Shown piece after piece: positions 34,356 through 44,816 of a stretch of DNA of 64,000 bases. Under the pieces are notes generated by a model, which made no database searches, was not told where the DNA came from, and was given only the letters and a program-made list of their open reading frames with translations. Source of the DNA: Phenylobacterium sp. CCH9-H3 (GTDB lineage Bacteria > Pseudomonadota > Alphaproteobacteria > Caulobacterales > Caulobacteraceae); contig NZ_LSJI01000180.1 of assembly GCF_001557235.1 (NCBI RefSeq), positions 83,501 to 147,500 on the forward strand, given 5' to 3'. The position numbers and the translations under genes are program-made. Position 1 is the first letter of the stretch. Each line of letters opens with the position of its first letter.

Positions 34356-36509
34356 CTACGCCGCCGTCTCCTGGGCGTAGCCGAGCTGCTGGTTCAGGCG
34401 GTCGAGGACGGTGATGGCCGCCTCCGGGATCACCGTGCCGGGGGCGAAGACCGCCGCCACGCCCATGTCCTCCAGGGCCTTGAAGTCCTCGGGCGGGATG
34501 ACGCCGCCCACGAACACCAGGATGTCCGGCCGGCCCAGCCTGGCGAGCTCGGCCTTGAGCTCCGGGACCAGGGTCAGGTGGCCGGCGGCCAGGGAGCTGG
34601 CGCCCACGGCATGGACCCCGGTCTCAACCGCCTCGGCGGCGGCCTCGGCGGGCGTCTGGAACAGGTCGCCGATCTCCACGTCGAAACCGAGGTCCGCGAA
34701 GCCCGAGGCGATCACCTTCTGGCCTCGGTCGTGGCCGTCCTGGCCCATCTTGGCCACCATGATCCGCGGCTTCCTGCCGTCTGCCTGGACGAAAGCCTCG
34801 GTCATGGCCCGCGCCCGGTCCGAGGCGGCGGTGGCGCCGGCCTCGCGCAGATAGACGCCCTTCACCGCATCGGCGTGCGCCTTGTGGCGGTTGAACACCT
34901 TCTCGAGGGCGAAGCTGATCTCGCCCACGGTGGCCTTGGCGCGGGCGGCGTCGACCGCCAGCTCCAGGAGGTTGGCCTTGCCCGCCGCGCCGGCGGTCAG
35001 GGCGTCCAGCGCCGCGGCCACCGCCTCGGGGTCGCGCTCGGCCTTCAGGCGGTTCAGCTTGGCGATCTGGGCCGCGCGCACCGCCGAGTTGTCGACCTTG
35101 AGCACCGGGATGTCGTCCGGCACGTCCGGCCGGTAGCGGTTCACCCCCACGACGCTCTGCTTGCCGCTGTCGATCCGCGCCTGGATGCGGGCCGAGGCCT
35201 CTTCGATCCGGCGTTTGGGCAAGCCTTCCTCGATGGCCTTGGCCATGCCGCCCAGGGCCTCCACCTCGGCGATGTGGGTCAGGGCCCGCTTGGCGAGGTC
35301 GGCGGTCAGGCGCTCGACATAGAAGCTGCCGCCCCAGGGATCGACCACGCGCGGCTGGCCGCTCTCCATCTGCAGGAAGAGCTGGGTGTTGCGGGCGATG
35401 CGGGCGGAGAAGTCCGTGGGCAGGGCCAGGGCCTCGTCCAGGGAGTTGGTGTGCAGGCTCTGGGTCTGGCCGCCCGTGGCGCCCATGGCTTCGATGGCCG
35501 TGCGGGGCACGTTGTTGAAGACGTCCTGGGCCGCGAGGCTCCAGCCGCTGGTCTGGGTGTGGGCGCGCAGGGCCAGGGACCGGGCGTCCTTGGGGTCGAA
35601 CTCCTGCTTCATGAGCTTGGCCCAGAGCAGGCGGCTGGCCCGCTGCTTGGCGACCTCCATGAACATGTTCATGCCGGCGCACCAGAAGAACGACAGGCGC
35701 GGGGCGAACTGGTCCACCGTCATGCCGGCCGCGACGCCGGCGCGCACATACTCGATGCCGTCGGCCAGGGTGTAGGCCAGTTCCAGGTCCAGCGTCGCCC
35801 CGGCTTCCTGCATGTGGTAGCCGCTGATGGAGATCGAGTTGAACCGCGGCATCTCCTTCGACGTGTAGGCGAAGATGTCCGCGATGATCCGCATCGAGGG
35901 GCCGGGCGGATAGATGTAGGTGTTCCGGGTCAGGAACTCCTTCAGGATGTCGTTCTGGATCGTGCCGGCCAGCTTCTCGTGCGGCACGCCCTGTTCTTCC
36001 GCCGCCACGATGTAGAGCGCCAGGATCGGCAGGACGGCGCCGTTCATGGTCATCGACACGGTCATCTTGTCGAGCGGGATGCCGTCGAACAGCGTCCGCA
36101 TGTCGTAGATGGAATCGATGGCCACGCCGGCCATGCCGACGTCGCCGGTCACGCGCGGGTGGTCAGAATCGTAGCCGCGGTGGGTGGCCAGGTCGAAGGC
36201 GATGGACAGGCCCATCTGACCGGCGGCCAGGTTGCGGCGGTAGAAGGCGTTGGAGTCCTCGGCCGTGGAGAAGCCCGCGTACTGGCGGATCGTCCACGGG
36301 TTCGTGGCGTACATGGTGGGGTAGGGGCCGCGCACGAACGGCGCCAGGCCCGGATAGCCGCCCAGGGCCGCCAGTCCTTCGATGTCGGCGGCGGAGTAGG
36401 CGGGCCGCACGTCGATGCCTTCAGGCGTCGCCCAGGCCTCGCCGGCGGGGGCGGGGAAGGCGGCTAGCTCGCCGTCGAACGGGAGCGTCGAGAAGTCGGG
36501 GAAGCTCAC
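34356..36509 (-). CDS. scpA: Methylmalonyl-CoA mutase, large (catalytic) subunit
   Basis: This 717-residue adenosylcobalamin enzyme interconverts (R)-methylmalonyl-CoA and succinyl-CoA, the last step of propionate and odd-chain or branched-chain breakdown. The TIM-barrel part shows [27 protein letters not shown] (near 65-91) and [10 protein letters not shown] (near 230). The C-terminal B12-binding domain has the base-off motif DGHDRG (near 597) and GGVIPPEDF. Length is typical. It overlaps the small-subunit gene by 4 bp, upstream on the same strand. Also called mutB/mcmA. Confidence 0.96.
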   Translation of the reverse strand: MSFPDFSTLPFDGELAAFPAPAGEAWATPEGIDVRPAYSAADIEGLAALGGYPGLAPFVRGPYPTMYATNPWTIRQYAGFSTAEDSNAFYRRNLAAGQMGLSIAFDLATHRGYDSDHPRVTGDVGMAGVAIDSIYDMRTLFDGIPLDKMTVSMTMNGAVLPILALYIVAAEEQGVPHEKLAGTIQNDILKEFLTRNTYIYPPGPSMRIIADIFAYTSKEMPRFNSISISGYHMQEAGATLDLELAYTLADGIEYVRAGVAAGMTVDQFAPRLSFFWCAGMNMFMEVAKQRASRLLWAKLMKQEFDPKDARSLALRAHTQTSGWSLAAQDVFNNVPRTAIEAMGATGGQTQSLHTNSLDEALALPTDFSARIARNTQLFLQMESGQPRVVDPWGGSFYVERLTADLAKRALTHIAEVEALGGMAKAIEEGLPKRRIEEASARIQARIDSGKQSVVGVNRYRPDVPDDIPVLKVDNSAVRAAQIAKLNRLKAERDPEAVAAALDALTAGAAGKANLLELAVDAARAKATVGEISFALEKVFNRHKAHADAVKGVYLREAGATAASDRARAMTEAFVQADGRKPRIMVAKMGQDGHDRGQKVIASGFADLGFDVEIGDLFQTPAEAAAEAVETGVHAVGASSLAAGHLTLVPELKAELARLGRPDILVFVGGVIPPEDFKALEDMGVAAVFAPGTVIPEAAITVLDRLNQQLGYAQETAA

Positions 36510-37900
36510 GCCGTCACCTCATGCTTTTCCGACAGCCGCACCGGCGTCAGGACCACGCACTTGCCGTCCGGGCCGGGCAGCCGCGCCGCTTCGGGATCCA
36601 GAGTTGCGGCCGCGCCCGGCTCCACCTCCACCGGCGCCTGGTCGGTGGGGGGGAACGCGGTCACGCCGAGGATCTTCGGCTCCCCGCGCGCGGCGACCGC
36701 CGCCGCGACGTCCTTCGCCACCAGGCCGCTCTCCAGCGCCTTGATGATTCCGCCGGCCGCTTCGATAGCTTGCAGCCGGTCCCAGGCGGCCCGGGCGATC
36801 TGGTCGGTGAGGGCCTCCACATAGCCGGAGCCCGCGGCCGGATCGGCGACCCGGCCGATGCCGGCCTCCTCCATGAGGACGAGCTGGGTGTTGCGGCTCT
36901 GGCGGCGGCCGAAGGCGGTGGGCAGGCCGAGGGCGTCGGTGAAGGCGCCCAGCACCACCGCGTCCGCCCCGCCGGCCGCGGCGCCGAAGCCGGCGGCGGT
37001 GAGGCGGATCATGTTGGTCCAGGGGTCCTGGGCCGTCAGCATCCGGCGCGAGGTGCGCGCCTCGATGCGGGCCAGGGCGTCGGCGCCCGAGGCGGTCGCT
37101 ATCCGGGCGAACACGGCGCGTCCGGCGCGCAGCTTGGCCAGCGTCAGGAAGTAGTCGCCGTCGGCGGCCAGCCCCAAAGTGATCCGCGCGAAGGCGTCCG
37201 TCACCGGCATGCCGGCCCGCACCAGCGCCTTTGCGTAGGCGATAGCGGACGCGGCGGCCACGGCCACTTCCAGCGCCTCGCCGCCGCCGGCCTCATGGGC
37301 CACCCGGCCCGAGGCCAGGAACAGCTGCGCCTGGGGATAGGTCTGCGCCAGGCGCACGCCCACGGTCGCGGCGCTGACCAGGTGGCTCTCGATCGGCCCG
37401 GGGCTCCCGCCGGCCTCGGCGAAGACGCTCAGCGGATCCATGTGCAGGTTCAGCTTCGCGCCGGGCGACGACTTGGCCACCGCATGCAGCGCGTCGGCCG
37501 CCTTGGGCCCGAGGAATCCGGCGTCGAGGCCGACCGGGGCCAGCTCGACGATCACGTCCTTCAGCGCCCGGCCCAGCGCCTCGGCGGTGGCATGCCCCTT
37601 CACGATGACGGACGCCGCGCCACCTTCTAGGTCGGCCAGCAGCTCGGCGTTCGCCCGGGCCGGATCGGCGTGCGCGGACAGCACGCGGATGTCCCAGGGC
37701 CGCTCGCCGTCGAACGGGCGGGCGGGAAAGGCGGCCGGCCGCTCGGCGGCGGCATAGAGGGGAGCGATTTCCAGGCCTTCGACGGTGGACTTGACCAGGC
37801 TCGCGAAGGGCTTGTCGCCCAGCGTCTTGGCCACGAGGGCGCGCCAGGCGTCTTCGCCGGCGGGCGGGATTCCAGGGTCGAGAAGGATCGTGTCGGCCAT
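36506..37900 (-). CDS. mutA: Methylmalonyl-CoA mutase, small subunit
   Basis: This 464-residue partner resembles the TIM-barrel half of the large subunit ([101 protein letters not shown]) but lacks the DxHxxG B12-binding domain. It is therefore the structural subunit of an alpha-beta mutase. ATG at 37900 fits the family start; an in-frame start at 37945 would add 15 residues. The 4-bp overlap with scpA implies coupled translation and 1:1 supply. Confidence 0.93.
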   Translation of the reverse strand: MADTILLDPGIPPAGEDAWRALVAKTLGDKPFASLVKSTVEGLEIAPLYAAAERPAAFPARPFDGERPWDIRVLSAHADPARANAELLADLEGGAASVIVKGHATAEALGRALKDVIVELAPVGLDAGFLGPKAADALHAVAKSSPGAKLNLHMDPLSVFAEAGGSPGPIESHLVSAATVGVRLAQTYPQAQLFLASGRVAHEAGGGEALEVAVAAASAIAYAKALVRAGMPVTDAFARITLGLAADGDYFLTLAKLRAGRAVFARIATASGADALARIEARTSRRMLTAQDPWTNMIRLTAAGFGAAAGGADAVVLGAFTDALGLPTAFGRRQSRNTQLVLMEEAGIGRVADPAAGSGYVEALTDQIARAAWDRLQAIEAAGGIIKALESGLVAKDVAAAVAARGEPKILGVTAFPPTDQAPVEVEPGAAATLDPEAARLPGPDGKCVVLTPVRLSEKHEVTA

Positions 37901-37975
37901 GGCGGGAATTGCGCCCCCGCACGCGCGGGCGTCAAGTTCACGCAAGGGGAGAGGAGGGCGTGACCGCCTCGGACC

Positions 37976-39001
37976 TCAGGGCGCCAGCTCCGCCACCAGA
38001 CGCCAGCTCCGCTGCTCGGTGATGTAGGCCCGGTTGCCGATGCTTTCGGGCGGGGCGCCGCGGAGGACTTCGGTCAGGTCGCGGGCCATGGCGCGGCTGC
38101 GGATGTAGTAGCTGTGCAGCACCAGGGGGTCGGCGTCGCCGGCCACGTTGCGGCAGTCCACCAGCACGATCTTCTTGGGGATCATGTCGATCAGCCGCGG
38201 GCCGTCCGAGCCCAGGCGGTCGGGGTTGGTCTTGGTCTTGTCCGAGATCAGCAGGGCGCGGTCGTTGGGGTTGAAATAGACCGTCACCTGCCGGCCGAGG
38301 CGGGGCAGCAGCTTCAGCTTGCTGTCGTGCTCGAAGGTGTCGTCGTCCTCGTCGGGGGCCGCCAGCATGATCTGGTCGAAGAAGCGGTTGAGGGCGGTGG
38401 GTTCCTTGGCGATCAGGGCCTGGAGGCCCTGGCGCAGCACATAGGCCCCCATGCTGTGGGCCAGCAGGTGAAGCCGCCGCTGGCAGTATTCCTCGCTGTC
38501 CAGCTTCACGAGGTAGTCGCGGAGCTTCAGGTAGGTCCGGGCCAGGGCCGGCCCCGTCGCGCGCGCGTCCTCCCGGTCGCTGTAGTAGGACATCAGCGGC
38601 ACCGCCTGGCCGTCGGACGGCCAGCTGAACAGGACGACGTTCACCTGCCGCCCGTCGATCACCACGTCCCGCGCCAGGCGCGCCGCCGCCTCCAGCGCGC
38701 CGGTGAAGCTGACGTTGAAGCCGTGGATGAAGACCAGGGTGTCCGAGAGCCCGCCCTTCATCAGCGTGCGCAGGTCTTCGAGGAACCGCTCGGAACCACC
38801 CTTGATGCCGGCCTGGGTGGTCCGCTCGGGGTAGACCGTCACGCCGGTGAGCTGCGGTCCGGCGGCGCCGGCGTCGAAGTCCGCATAGCCGAAGCGAAGA
38901 GCCGCGACGCCGTCCGGATTGAACTTGCCGCCAAACGCCTGGAGCTTGTTGCCCGGCTGGAAGTTGCGGTTGGTGGCAAAGAAGACCTTGATCGCGGCCA
39001 T
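37976..39001 (-). CDS. Alpha/beta hydrolase of the DUF900 type
   Basis: This 341-residue hydrolase opens with AAIKVFFATNRNF, typical of DUF900 hydrolases. It has the oxyanion strand LVFIHGFNVSF (near 98), nucleophile elbow LLAHSMGAYVL (Ser near 170), an acid candidate in NPNDRALL and a late histidine in VLHSYY. No signal peptide is seen. ATG at 39001 has GGAGG five bases upstream; a frame start at 39040 adds a short basic extension and is less likely. It stands between mutA and the divergent nitronate monooxygenase gene without an obvious link. The substrate, probably an ester or lipid, is unknown. Confidence 0.83.
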   Translation of the reverse strand: MAAIKVFFATNRNFQPGNKLQAFGGKFNPDGVAALRFGYADFDAGAAGPQLTGVTVYPERTTQAGIKGGSERFLEDLRTLMKGGLSDTLVFIHGFNVSFTGALEAAARLARDVVIDGRQVNVVLFSWPSDGQAVPLMSYYSDREDARATGPALARTYLKLRDYLVKLDSEEYCQRRLHLLAHSMGAYVLRQGLQALIAKEPTALNRFFDQIMLAAPDEDDDTFEHDSKLKLLPRLGRQVTVYFNPNDRALLISDKTKTNPDRLGSDGPRLIDMIPKKIVLVDCRNVAGDADPLVLHSYYIRSRAMARDLTEVLRGAPPESIGNRAYITEQRSWRLVAELAP

Positions 39002-39190
39002 GGGACGCCTCCGAGGGTGAAGCTTCGGCATCTTGGCCAACTCAGGGTCGCGGCGGCAACGTTGTTCTATCGCAGCGGGCTTGGCCGCCGTCGGGTCAGG
39101 GTGGCAACATCGGCGCGCCGGGTCGGGATATTGCCGGGCGCGTCATGTTTGCGTACAACGTAAATCTAACAACTGTCCGAGGATCCGCCC

Positions 39191-40195
39191 ATGGCCCTGC
39201 CGCCCGTTCTCCGCGACCGCCTCCGCCTGCCGGTGATCGGCAGCCCCCTGTTCATCATCTCGGTCCCCGACCTGGTGATCGCCCAGTGCAAGGCGGGCAT
39301 CGTCGGCTCGTTCCCGGCGCTGAACGCGCGACCGGCCTCGATGCTGGACGAATGGCTGCACCGGATCACCGAGGAACTGGCGGCCTGGGATCGCGACCAT
39401 CCGGACACGCCCTCGGCGCCGTTCGCGGTGAACCACATCGTCCACAAGACCAACGACCGGCTGGAGCACGACATCGAGGCGTCCACCAAGTGGAAGGCGC
39501 CCATCGTCATCACCTCGCTGGGCGCGCGCGAGGACGTAAACGCGGCGGTGCATTCTTATGGCGGCGTGGTCCTGCACGACATCATCAATGACCGCTTCGG
39601 CCGCAAGGCCGTGGAGAAGGGCGCAGACGGCCTGATCGCCGTGGCCGCGGGCGCGGGCGGCCATGCGGGCCAGCTCTCGCCCTTCGCCCTGGTGCAGGAA
39701 TTGCGCGAGTGGTTCGACGGGCCGATCGCCCTGTCGGGCTCAATCGCCAACGGCCATGCCATCCTGGGCGCCCAGGCCATGGGCGCGGACCTGGCCTATA
39801 TGGGCTCGGCGTTCATCGCCACGCAGGAGGCGGCGGCCGACCCGGCCTACAAGGAGATGATCGTGGCCTCCAGCGGCGACGACATCGTCTACACCAACCT
39901 CTTCACCGGCGTGCACGGCAACTATCTGAAGCCGTCGATCGTCGCCGCCGGCATGGACCCCAACGACCTGCCGCAATCCGACCCGTCGAAGATGAACTTC
40001 GGCTCGGGGGGCAACCAGAAGTCCAAGGCGTGGCGCGACATCTGGGGCTGCGGCCAGGGGATCGGGGCCGTGAAGAACGTGCCGACCGTGGCCGAGCTCG
40101 TCGGCCGCCTGTCCGACGAGTACGAGCGGGCCAAGGCCGAACTCGCCACCAAAACCTCCTTCACCGCAGGCCGAGTCCTGATGGCGGCGGAATAG
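39191..40195 (+). CDS. Nitronate monooxygenase (2-nitropropane dioxygenase family)
   Basis: This 334-residue FMN TIM-barrel enzyme oxidises toxic nitronates such as propionate-3-nitronate. Seen are LPVIGSPLFIIS near the N-terminus, AGIVGSFPALNARP, the FMN-phosphate region GLIAVAAGAGGHAG (near 160; His in GGHAG is the usual catalytic base) and GSAFIATQEA (near 212). Length and start ATG at 39191 fit the family. It stands alone, 97 bp before the TonB receptor. Related proteins act on various nitro-compounds or as enoyl reductases, so the substrate is not fixed. Confidence 0.9.
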   Translation: MALPPVLRDRLRLPVIGSPLFIISVPDLVIAQCKAGIVGSFPALNARPASMLDEWLHRITEELAAWDRDHPDTPSAPFAVNHIVHKTNDRLEHDIEASTKWKAPIVITSLGAREDVNAAVHSYGGVVLHDIINDRFGRKAVEKGADGLIAVAAGAGGHAGQLSPFALVQELREWFDGPIALSGSIANGHAILGAQAMGADLAYMGSAFIATQEAAADPAYKEMIVASSGDDIVYTNLFTGVHGNYLKPSIVAAGMDPNDLPQSDPSKMNFGSGGNQKSKAWRDIWGCGQGIGAVKNVPTVAELVGRLSDEYERAKAELATKTSFTAGRVLMAAE

Positions 40196-40224
40196 GCTTT
40201 AGGAAATCTGCGAGGAGGCTCAGC

Positions 40225-40251
40225 TTAATCCCATCTAGCCGATAGGATTAA
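40225..40251. promoter_or_regulatory. Inverted repeat TTAATCC-N13-GGATTAA before the TonB receptor
   Basis: TTAATCC (40225-40231) and GGATTAA (40245-40251) form a perfect 7-bp inverted repeat, 42 bp before the receptor start. The same heptamer occurs twice in front of the sulfate operon at 42791-42807, pointing to a shared regulator. Confidence 0.55.
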
Positions 40252-40292
40252 AGGGTCTAAGGTCCCCCGACCACAACCGGGGGATTCTTGAG

Positions 40293-42752
40293 ATGACGTC
40301 ACCAGCCCTGCGCGGGATCGCGCCCGCCTCCGTGGCCCTGCTGTTTTGCGGGGTCGCGACGGAAGCTTTCGCACAGACGGCCGTGCCGGCGCCCGGGACG
40401 GACGCGGCGGTGGTCGCGGCGGACCAGGAGGCCGGCGCGACGGTGGGGGAGGTGACCGTCACCGCCCGCCGGCGGCAGGAGACGGTGCAGTCCGTGCCCC
40501 TGGCCATCTCGGTGATCGGGGCCGACAAGGTGGACGCCACCGGCGCGTTCAACGTCGGTCGCCTGCAGCAGCTCACGCCGACCCTGCAGTATTATTCCTC
40601 GAACCCGCGCAACACGGCGGTCAACATCCGGGGCCTGGGCGTGCCATTCGGCCTGACCAGCGATGGCTTCGAGCAGGGCGTCGGGTTCTATGTGGACGAC
40701 GTCTATAACGCCCGCGTCGCCACGGCGACGTTCGACTTCCTGGACGTCTCGCGGATCGAGGTGCTGCGTGGGCCGCAAGGCACGCTCTATGGCAAGAACA
40801 CCACCGCCGGCGCGGTGAACATAACCACGAACCAGCCGACCTTCGACTTCGAGGGGAAGGCCGAGGTCTCGGTCGGCAACCTCCAGTTCAAGCAGGCCAA
40901 AGCCGCCATCTCGGGCCCGCTGACCGACACCATCGCCGCGCGCCTGGCGATCTCGACCACCACCCGCCGGGGCACGATCTACAACGTCACCAGCCGCCAG
41001 TACGTAAACGCCCAGGACAACCTCGGCGTCCGGGGGCAAATCCTCTACCGGCCCAGCGACGATCTCGCGGTGACGTTCGCAGCCGACTACAGCAAGCAGG
41101 ACGCCGAGTGCTGCGCCCAGATCTATGTGCGGACCGGCGCGACCCAGCGGCCGCTGAACCGTCAGTACGCCGCCCTGGCGGCCGCGCAGGGCTATACGGT
41201 CGTCAGCACCAATCCTTTCGACCGCCTGACCGACGTCGACGCCAATCTCAACGCGGGCAACAAGATCGGCGGGGTTTCGGCGCGGATGGTCTGGAACGTG
41301 GGGCCGGGCACGCTGACGTCGATCACCGCGTGGCGCTTCTGGGACTGGAAGCCCGAGAACGACCGCGACTTCCTGGGGCTGTCGATCGTCTCGAAGTCGC
41401 AGAACCCGTCGCAGCAGGACCAGTACTCGCAGGAGCTGCGCTACAACTACGCCAACGCGCGGCTCGATCTCGTGGTGGGCGCCTTCGCCTTCAAGCAACG
41501 GGTCGATACGCAAGGGGTCGAGCAGCAAGGGCCCGCCTCCAGCCGCTGGAACATCGCTCCCAGCAACCCGCTCTCGAACGATCCGACCGTCCTGGACGGC
41601 CTGGTGGCGCGCAACACGCAGTCGCTCAAGAACACCAGCTTCGCCCTGTTCGGACAGGCGAGTTGGAAGCTCACCGAGGACTTCACCATCCAGCCGGGCG
41701 TGCGGCTGAACTACGACAAGAAGGAAGGGTTCTATCAGCGCCTCGTCTTCGACGGGCAGGGTCTGCCGGTGCTGTCGGGACAGACGGGCGCCCGGCGCGC
41801 CGCGCAGCTGGCCGTCTTCACGCCGCAGCTCAGCGCGCCGGAGTTCAGCGACTGGAACTTCAGCTACGACCTGACGGCCAGTTATCGCTTCGCGCGGGAC
41901 GTGCTGGGCTATGCGACCTACGCCAAGAGCTTCAAGACCGGCGGCGTGAACCAGAACGGCCTGCCGACCGACGCGGCCGGCAACCCAATCCTGGCGGCGG
42001 GCGCCATCAAGCCGGAGGACGTGGACCACTACGAGGCAGGCCTGAAGACGCAGTTCTGGGATCGGCGGGCGACCCTCAACCTCGCGGCCTTCCGCACCGA
42101 CATCAAAGACTATCAGGCCACGGTCACGAACGGGCAGCTGGGCGTCCTTCGCGGCTATCTGGCGAATGCCGGGAAGGTGAGGAGCCAGGGCTTCGAGTTC
42201 GACGTCGCCGTCCGGCCCAGCGAGCGGGTCAACGCCTATCTCAACGGCGCCTACACCGACGCCACGTACCGCAAGTTCGTCGACGCCCCGTGCCCGCCGG
42301 AGCTTTCGGGCGGCACGACGGTGGGCGCCGGGCAAACGCCGAGCGCGCCGGGAACGCCCGGTGGCCTCAGTCCGGCCAACTGCGACATCTCGGGCCAGCG
42401 GCTTCCGGGCGTGTCCAAGTGGAGCCTCTCGTTCGGGGCCGAGGTGAACGCGCCGGCGACGCTGCTGGGCAATGAGGGCGAGGTCTACCTGGGCTACGAC
42501 GGCAGCTACCGGTCCAATTTCTCGTCCAACGCCTCGCCGTCGGCCTACACCTGGGTAGACGGCTACGCCCTGTCGAATTTCCGGGCCGGCTTCCGTACCC
42601 CGGACGGGATCAACCTCTACGCCTGGGTGCGCAACGCCTTCGACGAGGACTACTTCGAGCAACTCGCCGTGGGACCCAGCAACACCGGGCTGATCGCCGG
42701 CGCGCCAGGCGACCCGCGGACCTTCGGCGTCACTCTCAAGGCCGGGTTCTGA
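40293..42752 (+). CDS. TonB-dependent receptor linked to sulfate uptake
   Basis: This 819-residue outer-membrane receptor has a signal peptide (ASVALLFCGVATEAFAQ), then a plug with VGEVTVTARRRQETVQSVPLAISVIG, VNIRGLGV, YVDDVY and IEVLRGPQGTLYGKNTTAGAVNITTNQP. The large barrel ends in VTLKAGF. ATG at 40293 begins the signal. It precedes the sulfate ABC operon by 162 bp and shares the TTAATCC element with it, so it may import a sulfur source such as a sulfate ester or sulfonate. The substrate link is inference; the receptor call is firm. Confidence 0.92.
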   Translation: MTSPALRGIAPASVALLFCGVATEAFAQTAVPAPGTDAAVVAADQEAGATVGEVTVTARRRQETVQSVPLAISVIGADKVDATGAFNVGRLQQLTPTLQYYSSNPRNTAVNIRGLGVPFGLTSDGFEQGVGFYVDDVYNARVATATFDFLDVSRIEVLRGPQGTLYGKNTTAGAVNITTNQPTFDFEGKAEVSVGNLQFKQAKAAISGPLTDTIAARLAISTTTRRGTIYNVTSRQYVNAQDNLGVRGQILYRPSDDLAVTFAADYSKQDAECCAQIYVRTGATQRPLNRQYAALAAAQGYTVVSTNPFDRLTDVDANLNAGNKIGGVSARMVWNVGPGTLTSITAWRFWDWKPENDRDFLGLSIVSKSQNPSQQDQYSQELRYNYANARLDLVVGAFAFKQRVDTQGVEQQGPASSRWNIAPSNPLSNDPTVLDGLVARNTQSLKNTSFALFGQASWKLTEDFTIQPGVRLNYDKKEGFYQRLVFDGQGLPVLSGQTGARRAAQLAVFTPQLSAPEFSDWNFSYDLTASYRFARDVLGYATYAKSFKTGGVNQNGLPTDAAGNPILAAGAIKPEDVDHYEAGLKTQFWDRRATLNLAAFRTDIKDYQATVTNGQLGVLRGYLANAGKVRSQGFEFDVAVRPSERVNAYLNGAYTDATYRKFVDAPCPPELSGGTTVGAGQTPSAPGTPGGLSPANCDISGQRLPGVSKWSLSFGAEVNAPATLLGNEGEVYLGYDGSYRSNFSSNASPSAYTWVDGYALSNFRAGFRTPDGINLYAWVRNAFDEDYFEQLAVGPSNTGLIAGAPGDPRTFGVTLKAGF

Positions 42753-42762
42753 CCCCGCGCCA

Positions 42763-42779
42763 CCGCAGAAAAACTGCGG
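42763..42779. terminator. Small stem-loop after the TonB receptor
   Basis: CCGCAG (42763-42768) pairs with CTGCGG (42774-42779) around AAAAA, 10 bp after the receptor stop. No T-run follows on the + strand, so termination would be weak or Rho-assisted. Confidence 0.35.
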
Positions 42780-42790
42780 CCGCCATCATG

Positions 42791-42815
42791 TTAATCCTAT
42801 TTAATCCATGGGATT
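42791..42815. promoter_or_regulatory. Repeated TTAATCC element before the sulfate operon
   Basis: TTAATCC occurs at 42791-42797 and 42801-42807, and the second copy is followed after ATG by GGATT (42811-42815), giving a TTAATCC-N3-GGATT inverted repeat. It lies 100-125 bp before sbp and matches the heptamer before the TonB receptor. It is a likely operator or activator site of a sulfur-responsive regulator; the identity of that regulator is unknown. Confidence 0.5.
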
Positions 42816-42914
42816 TATCTGGCATAACTGTGGCCCCGGGTTTGACCGCAGGCGCGCCGTGGCGCCTCGGATCACCGTCTGCGTTCTAGGTTCGCCCATT
42901 CCAGGAACTGCGCC

Positions 42915-43940
42915 ATGATGATCGACGAGACCCTGAATCGCCGCCGCCTGATCGCCAGCGGCGCAGCCTTCGCGGCCCTACCCAGCCTGGCGAACGCCCA
43001 GGCGGGCAAGCCGCTGACCCTGCTGAACGTCAGCTACGATCCGACGCGGGAATTGTACAAGGACGTCAACGCCGCCTTCGCCGCCTATTGGAAGTCGCGG
43101 ACCGGCCAGACCCTGACGATCAATCAGAGCCACGGCGGCTCGGGCAAGCAGGCCCGGGCGGTCATCGACGGCCTGGAGGCCGACGTGGTCACCCTGGCCC
43201 TAGCCTATGACATCGACGAGATCGCGACCCGCGCCAAGCTGCTGCCGGCCAACTGGCAGAGCCGGCTGCGCAACAACTCGGCGCCCTACACCTCGACCGT
43301 CGTGTTCCTGGTGCGGAAGGGCAATCCCAAGGGCGTCAGGGACTGGGGCGACCTGATCAGGCCCGGCATGCAGGTGATCACGCCCAACCCGAAGACCTCG
43401 GGCGGCGCGCGCTGGAACTACCTGGCCGCCTACGCCTGGGCGCTGAAACAGCCGGGCGGCACGCCGGCCAAGGCAGAGGCCTATATGGCGGCCCTGTTCA
43501 GGAACGTGCCGGTGCTCGACACCGGCGCGCGGGGCTCCACCACCACCTTCGCCGAGCGCGGCCTGGGCGATGTGCTGCTGGCCTGGGAGAACGAGGCCTA
43601 TCTGTCGCTGGAGGAGTTCGGGCCCAAGTTCGACATCGTCTACCCCAGCCTCTCGATCCTGGCCGAGCCGACCGTGGCCCTGGTGGACCGCAACGTCGAC
43701 CGCCATCGAACCCGCGTGGTCGCCACCGGCTATCTCAACTTCCTCTACAGCCCCCTGGCGCAAGACCTGATCGGCAAGCACCATTTCCGCCCGCGCGATC
43801 CGAAGGCCCTGGCGAAGTACGGAGCCAAGTTCCGGAAACTGCCCATGGTGACCATCGACGGGCAGTTCGGGGGATGGCGGAAGGCGCAGGCGGCGCACTT
43901 CGCCGACGGCGGCGTCTTCGACCGCATCTACCGGCGCTAG
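42915..43940 (+). CDS. sbp: Periplasmic sulfate-binding protein
   Basis: This 341-residue solute-binding protein delivers sulfate (or thiosulfate) to CysTWA. The N-terminus has [21 protein letters not shown] as signal peptide. Family markers are [53 protein letters not shown] (sulfate-contacting Ser/Gly loop), [20 protein letters not shown] and [17 protein letters not shown] at 42915 is the natural start. The gene heads an operon with cysT 6 bp downstream. Confidence 0.95.
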   Translation: MMIDETLNRRRLIASGAAFAALPSLANAQAGKPLTLLNVSYDPTRELYKDVNAAFAAYWKSRTGQTLTINQSHGGSGKQARAVIDGLEADVVTLALAYDIDEIATRAKLLPANWQSRLRNNSAPYTSTVVFLVRKGNPKGVRDWGDLIRPGMQVITPNPKTSGGARWNYLAAYAWALKQPGGTPAKAEAYMAALFRNVPVLDTGARGSTTTFAERGLGDVLLAWENEAYLSLEEFGPKFDIVYPSLSILAEPTVALVDRNVDRHRTRVVATGYLNFLYSPLAQDLIGKHHFRPRDPKALAKYGAKFRKLPMVTIDGQFGGWRKAQAAHFADGGVFDRIYRR

Positions 43941-43946
43941 ATCCGG

Positions 43947-44816
43947 ATGACTGTCGCCGCACTGGCGTCCCCGCCGCGGACGCCTCGCCGTCGCTGGCTG
44001 CAGCCCAGCATCCTGCCGGGCTTCCCCTTGGCCATGGGCTGGACCCTCATGTGGCTGGGCGTGGTGGTCGTCCTGCCGCTCACCGCGCTGGTGCTGCGTC
44101 CCTGGGAGGTCGGGCTCTCCGGGATCTGGTCCACCCTGACCGACGACCGGGTGCTGGCCGCGCTGCGCCTCAGCTTCGGCGCGTCGCTTCTGGCGGCGCT
44201 GAGCAACGTTCCGCTGGGCCTGATGACCGCCTGGACGCTGACGCGGTATCAGTTTCCAGGGCGGCGCGTCATCGACGCGCTGGTCGACCTGCCGTTCGCC
44301 CTGCCGACCGCGGTGGCGGGCATCGCGCTCACGGCCATCTACGGCCCAACCGGCGTGCTCGGCGAGCCGCTCGCGAAGCTGGGGATCAAGGCGGCCTACA
44401 ATCCGATCGGGGTCTACATCGCGCTGCTGTTCATCGGCCTGCCGTTCGTGGTGCGGACGGTGCAGCCGGTGCTGCAGGACCTGGACCGGGAGGTGGAGGA
44501 GGCCGCCCAGACCCTCGGCGCCACCAACCTGCAGCGCTTTCGCCTGGTGGTGCTGCCGGCGGTGCTGCCGGCGCTGGTCTCGGGCTTCAGCCTGGCCTTC
44601 GCGCGGGCGGTGGGCGAGTACGGCAGCGTGATCTTCATCGCCGGCAACATGCCGCTGAAGTCCGAGATCGCCCCGCTGCTGATCGTCATCAAGCTGGAGC
44701 AGTACGACTACGCCGGCGCCGCCACCGTGGGACTGGCCATGCTGCTGATCTCCTTCGGCGCACTGCTGGCGGTCAATGGCCTGCAGCTCGTCCTGGCCCG
44801 GCGAGGCCGCGCATGA
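43947..44816 (+). CDS. cysT: Sulfate ABC transporter permease CysT
   Basis: This 289-residue inner-membrane permease has about six hydrophobic segments, the [23 protein letters not shown] motif (near 115) and the ATPase-contact EAA loop [27 protein letters not shown] (near 190). [24 protein letters not shown] is typical of CysT. It lies 6 bp after sbp and overlaps cysW by 4 bp. It forms the membrane channel with CysW. Confidence 0.95.
   Translation: MTVAALASPPRTPRRRWLQPSILPGFPLAMGWTLMWLGVVVVLPLTALVLRPWEVGLSGIWSTLTDDRVLAALRLSFGASLLAALSNVPLGLMTAWTLTRYQFPGRRVIDALVDLPFALPTAVAGIALTAIYGPTGVLGEPLAKLGIKAAYNPIGVYIALLFIGLPFVVRTVQPVLQDLDREVEEAAQTLGATNLQRFRLVVLPAVLPALVSGFSLAFARAVGEYGSVIFIAGNMPLKSEIAPLLIVIKLEQYDYAGAATVGLAMLLISFGALLAVNGLQLVLARRGRA

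Noticed and set aside
34164..36467. A 767-codon + strand frame opposite methylmalonyl-CoA mutase
   Set aside because: It is a shadow frame of scpA with no recognisable fold.
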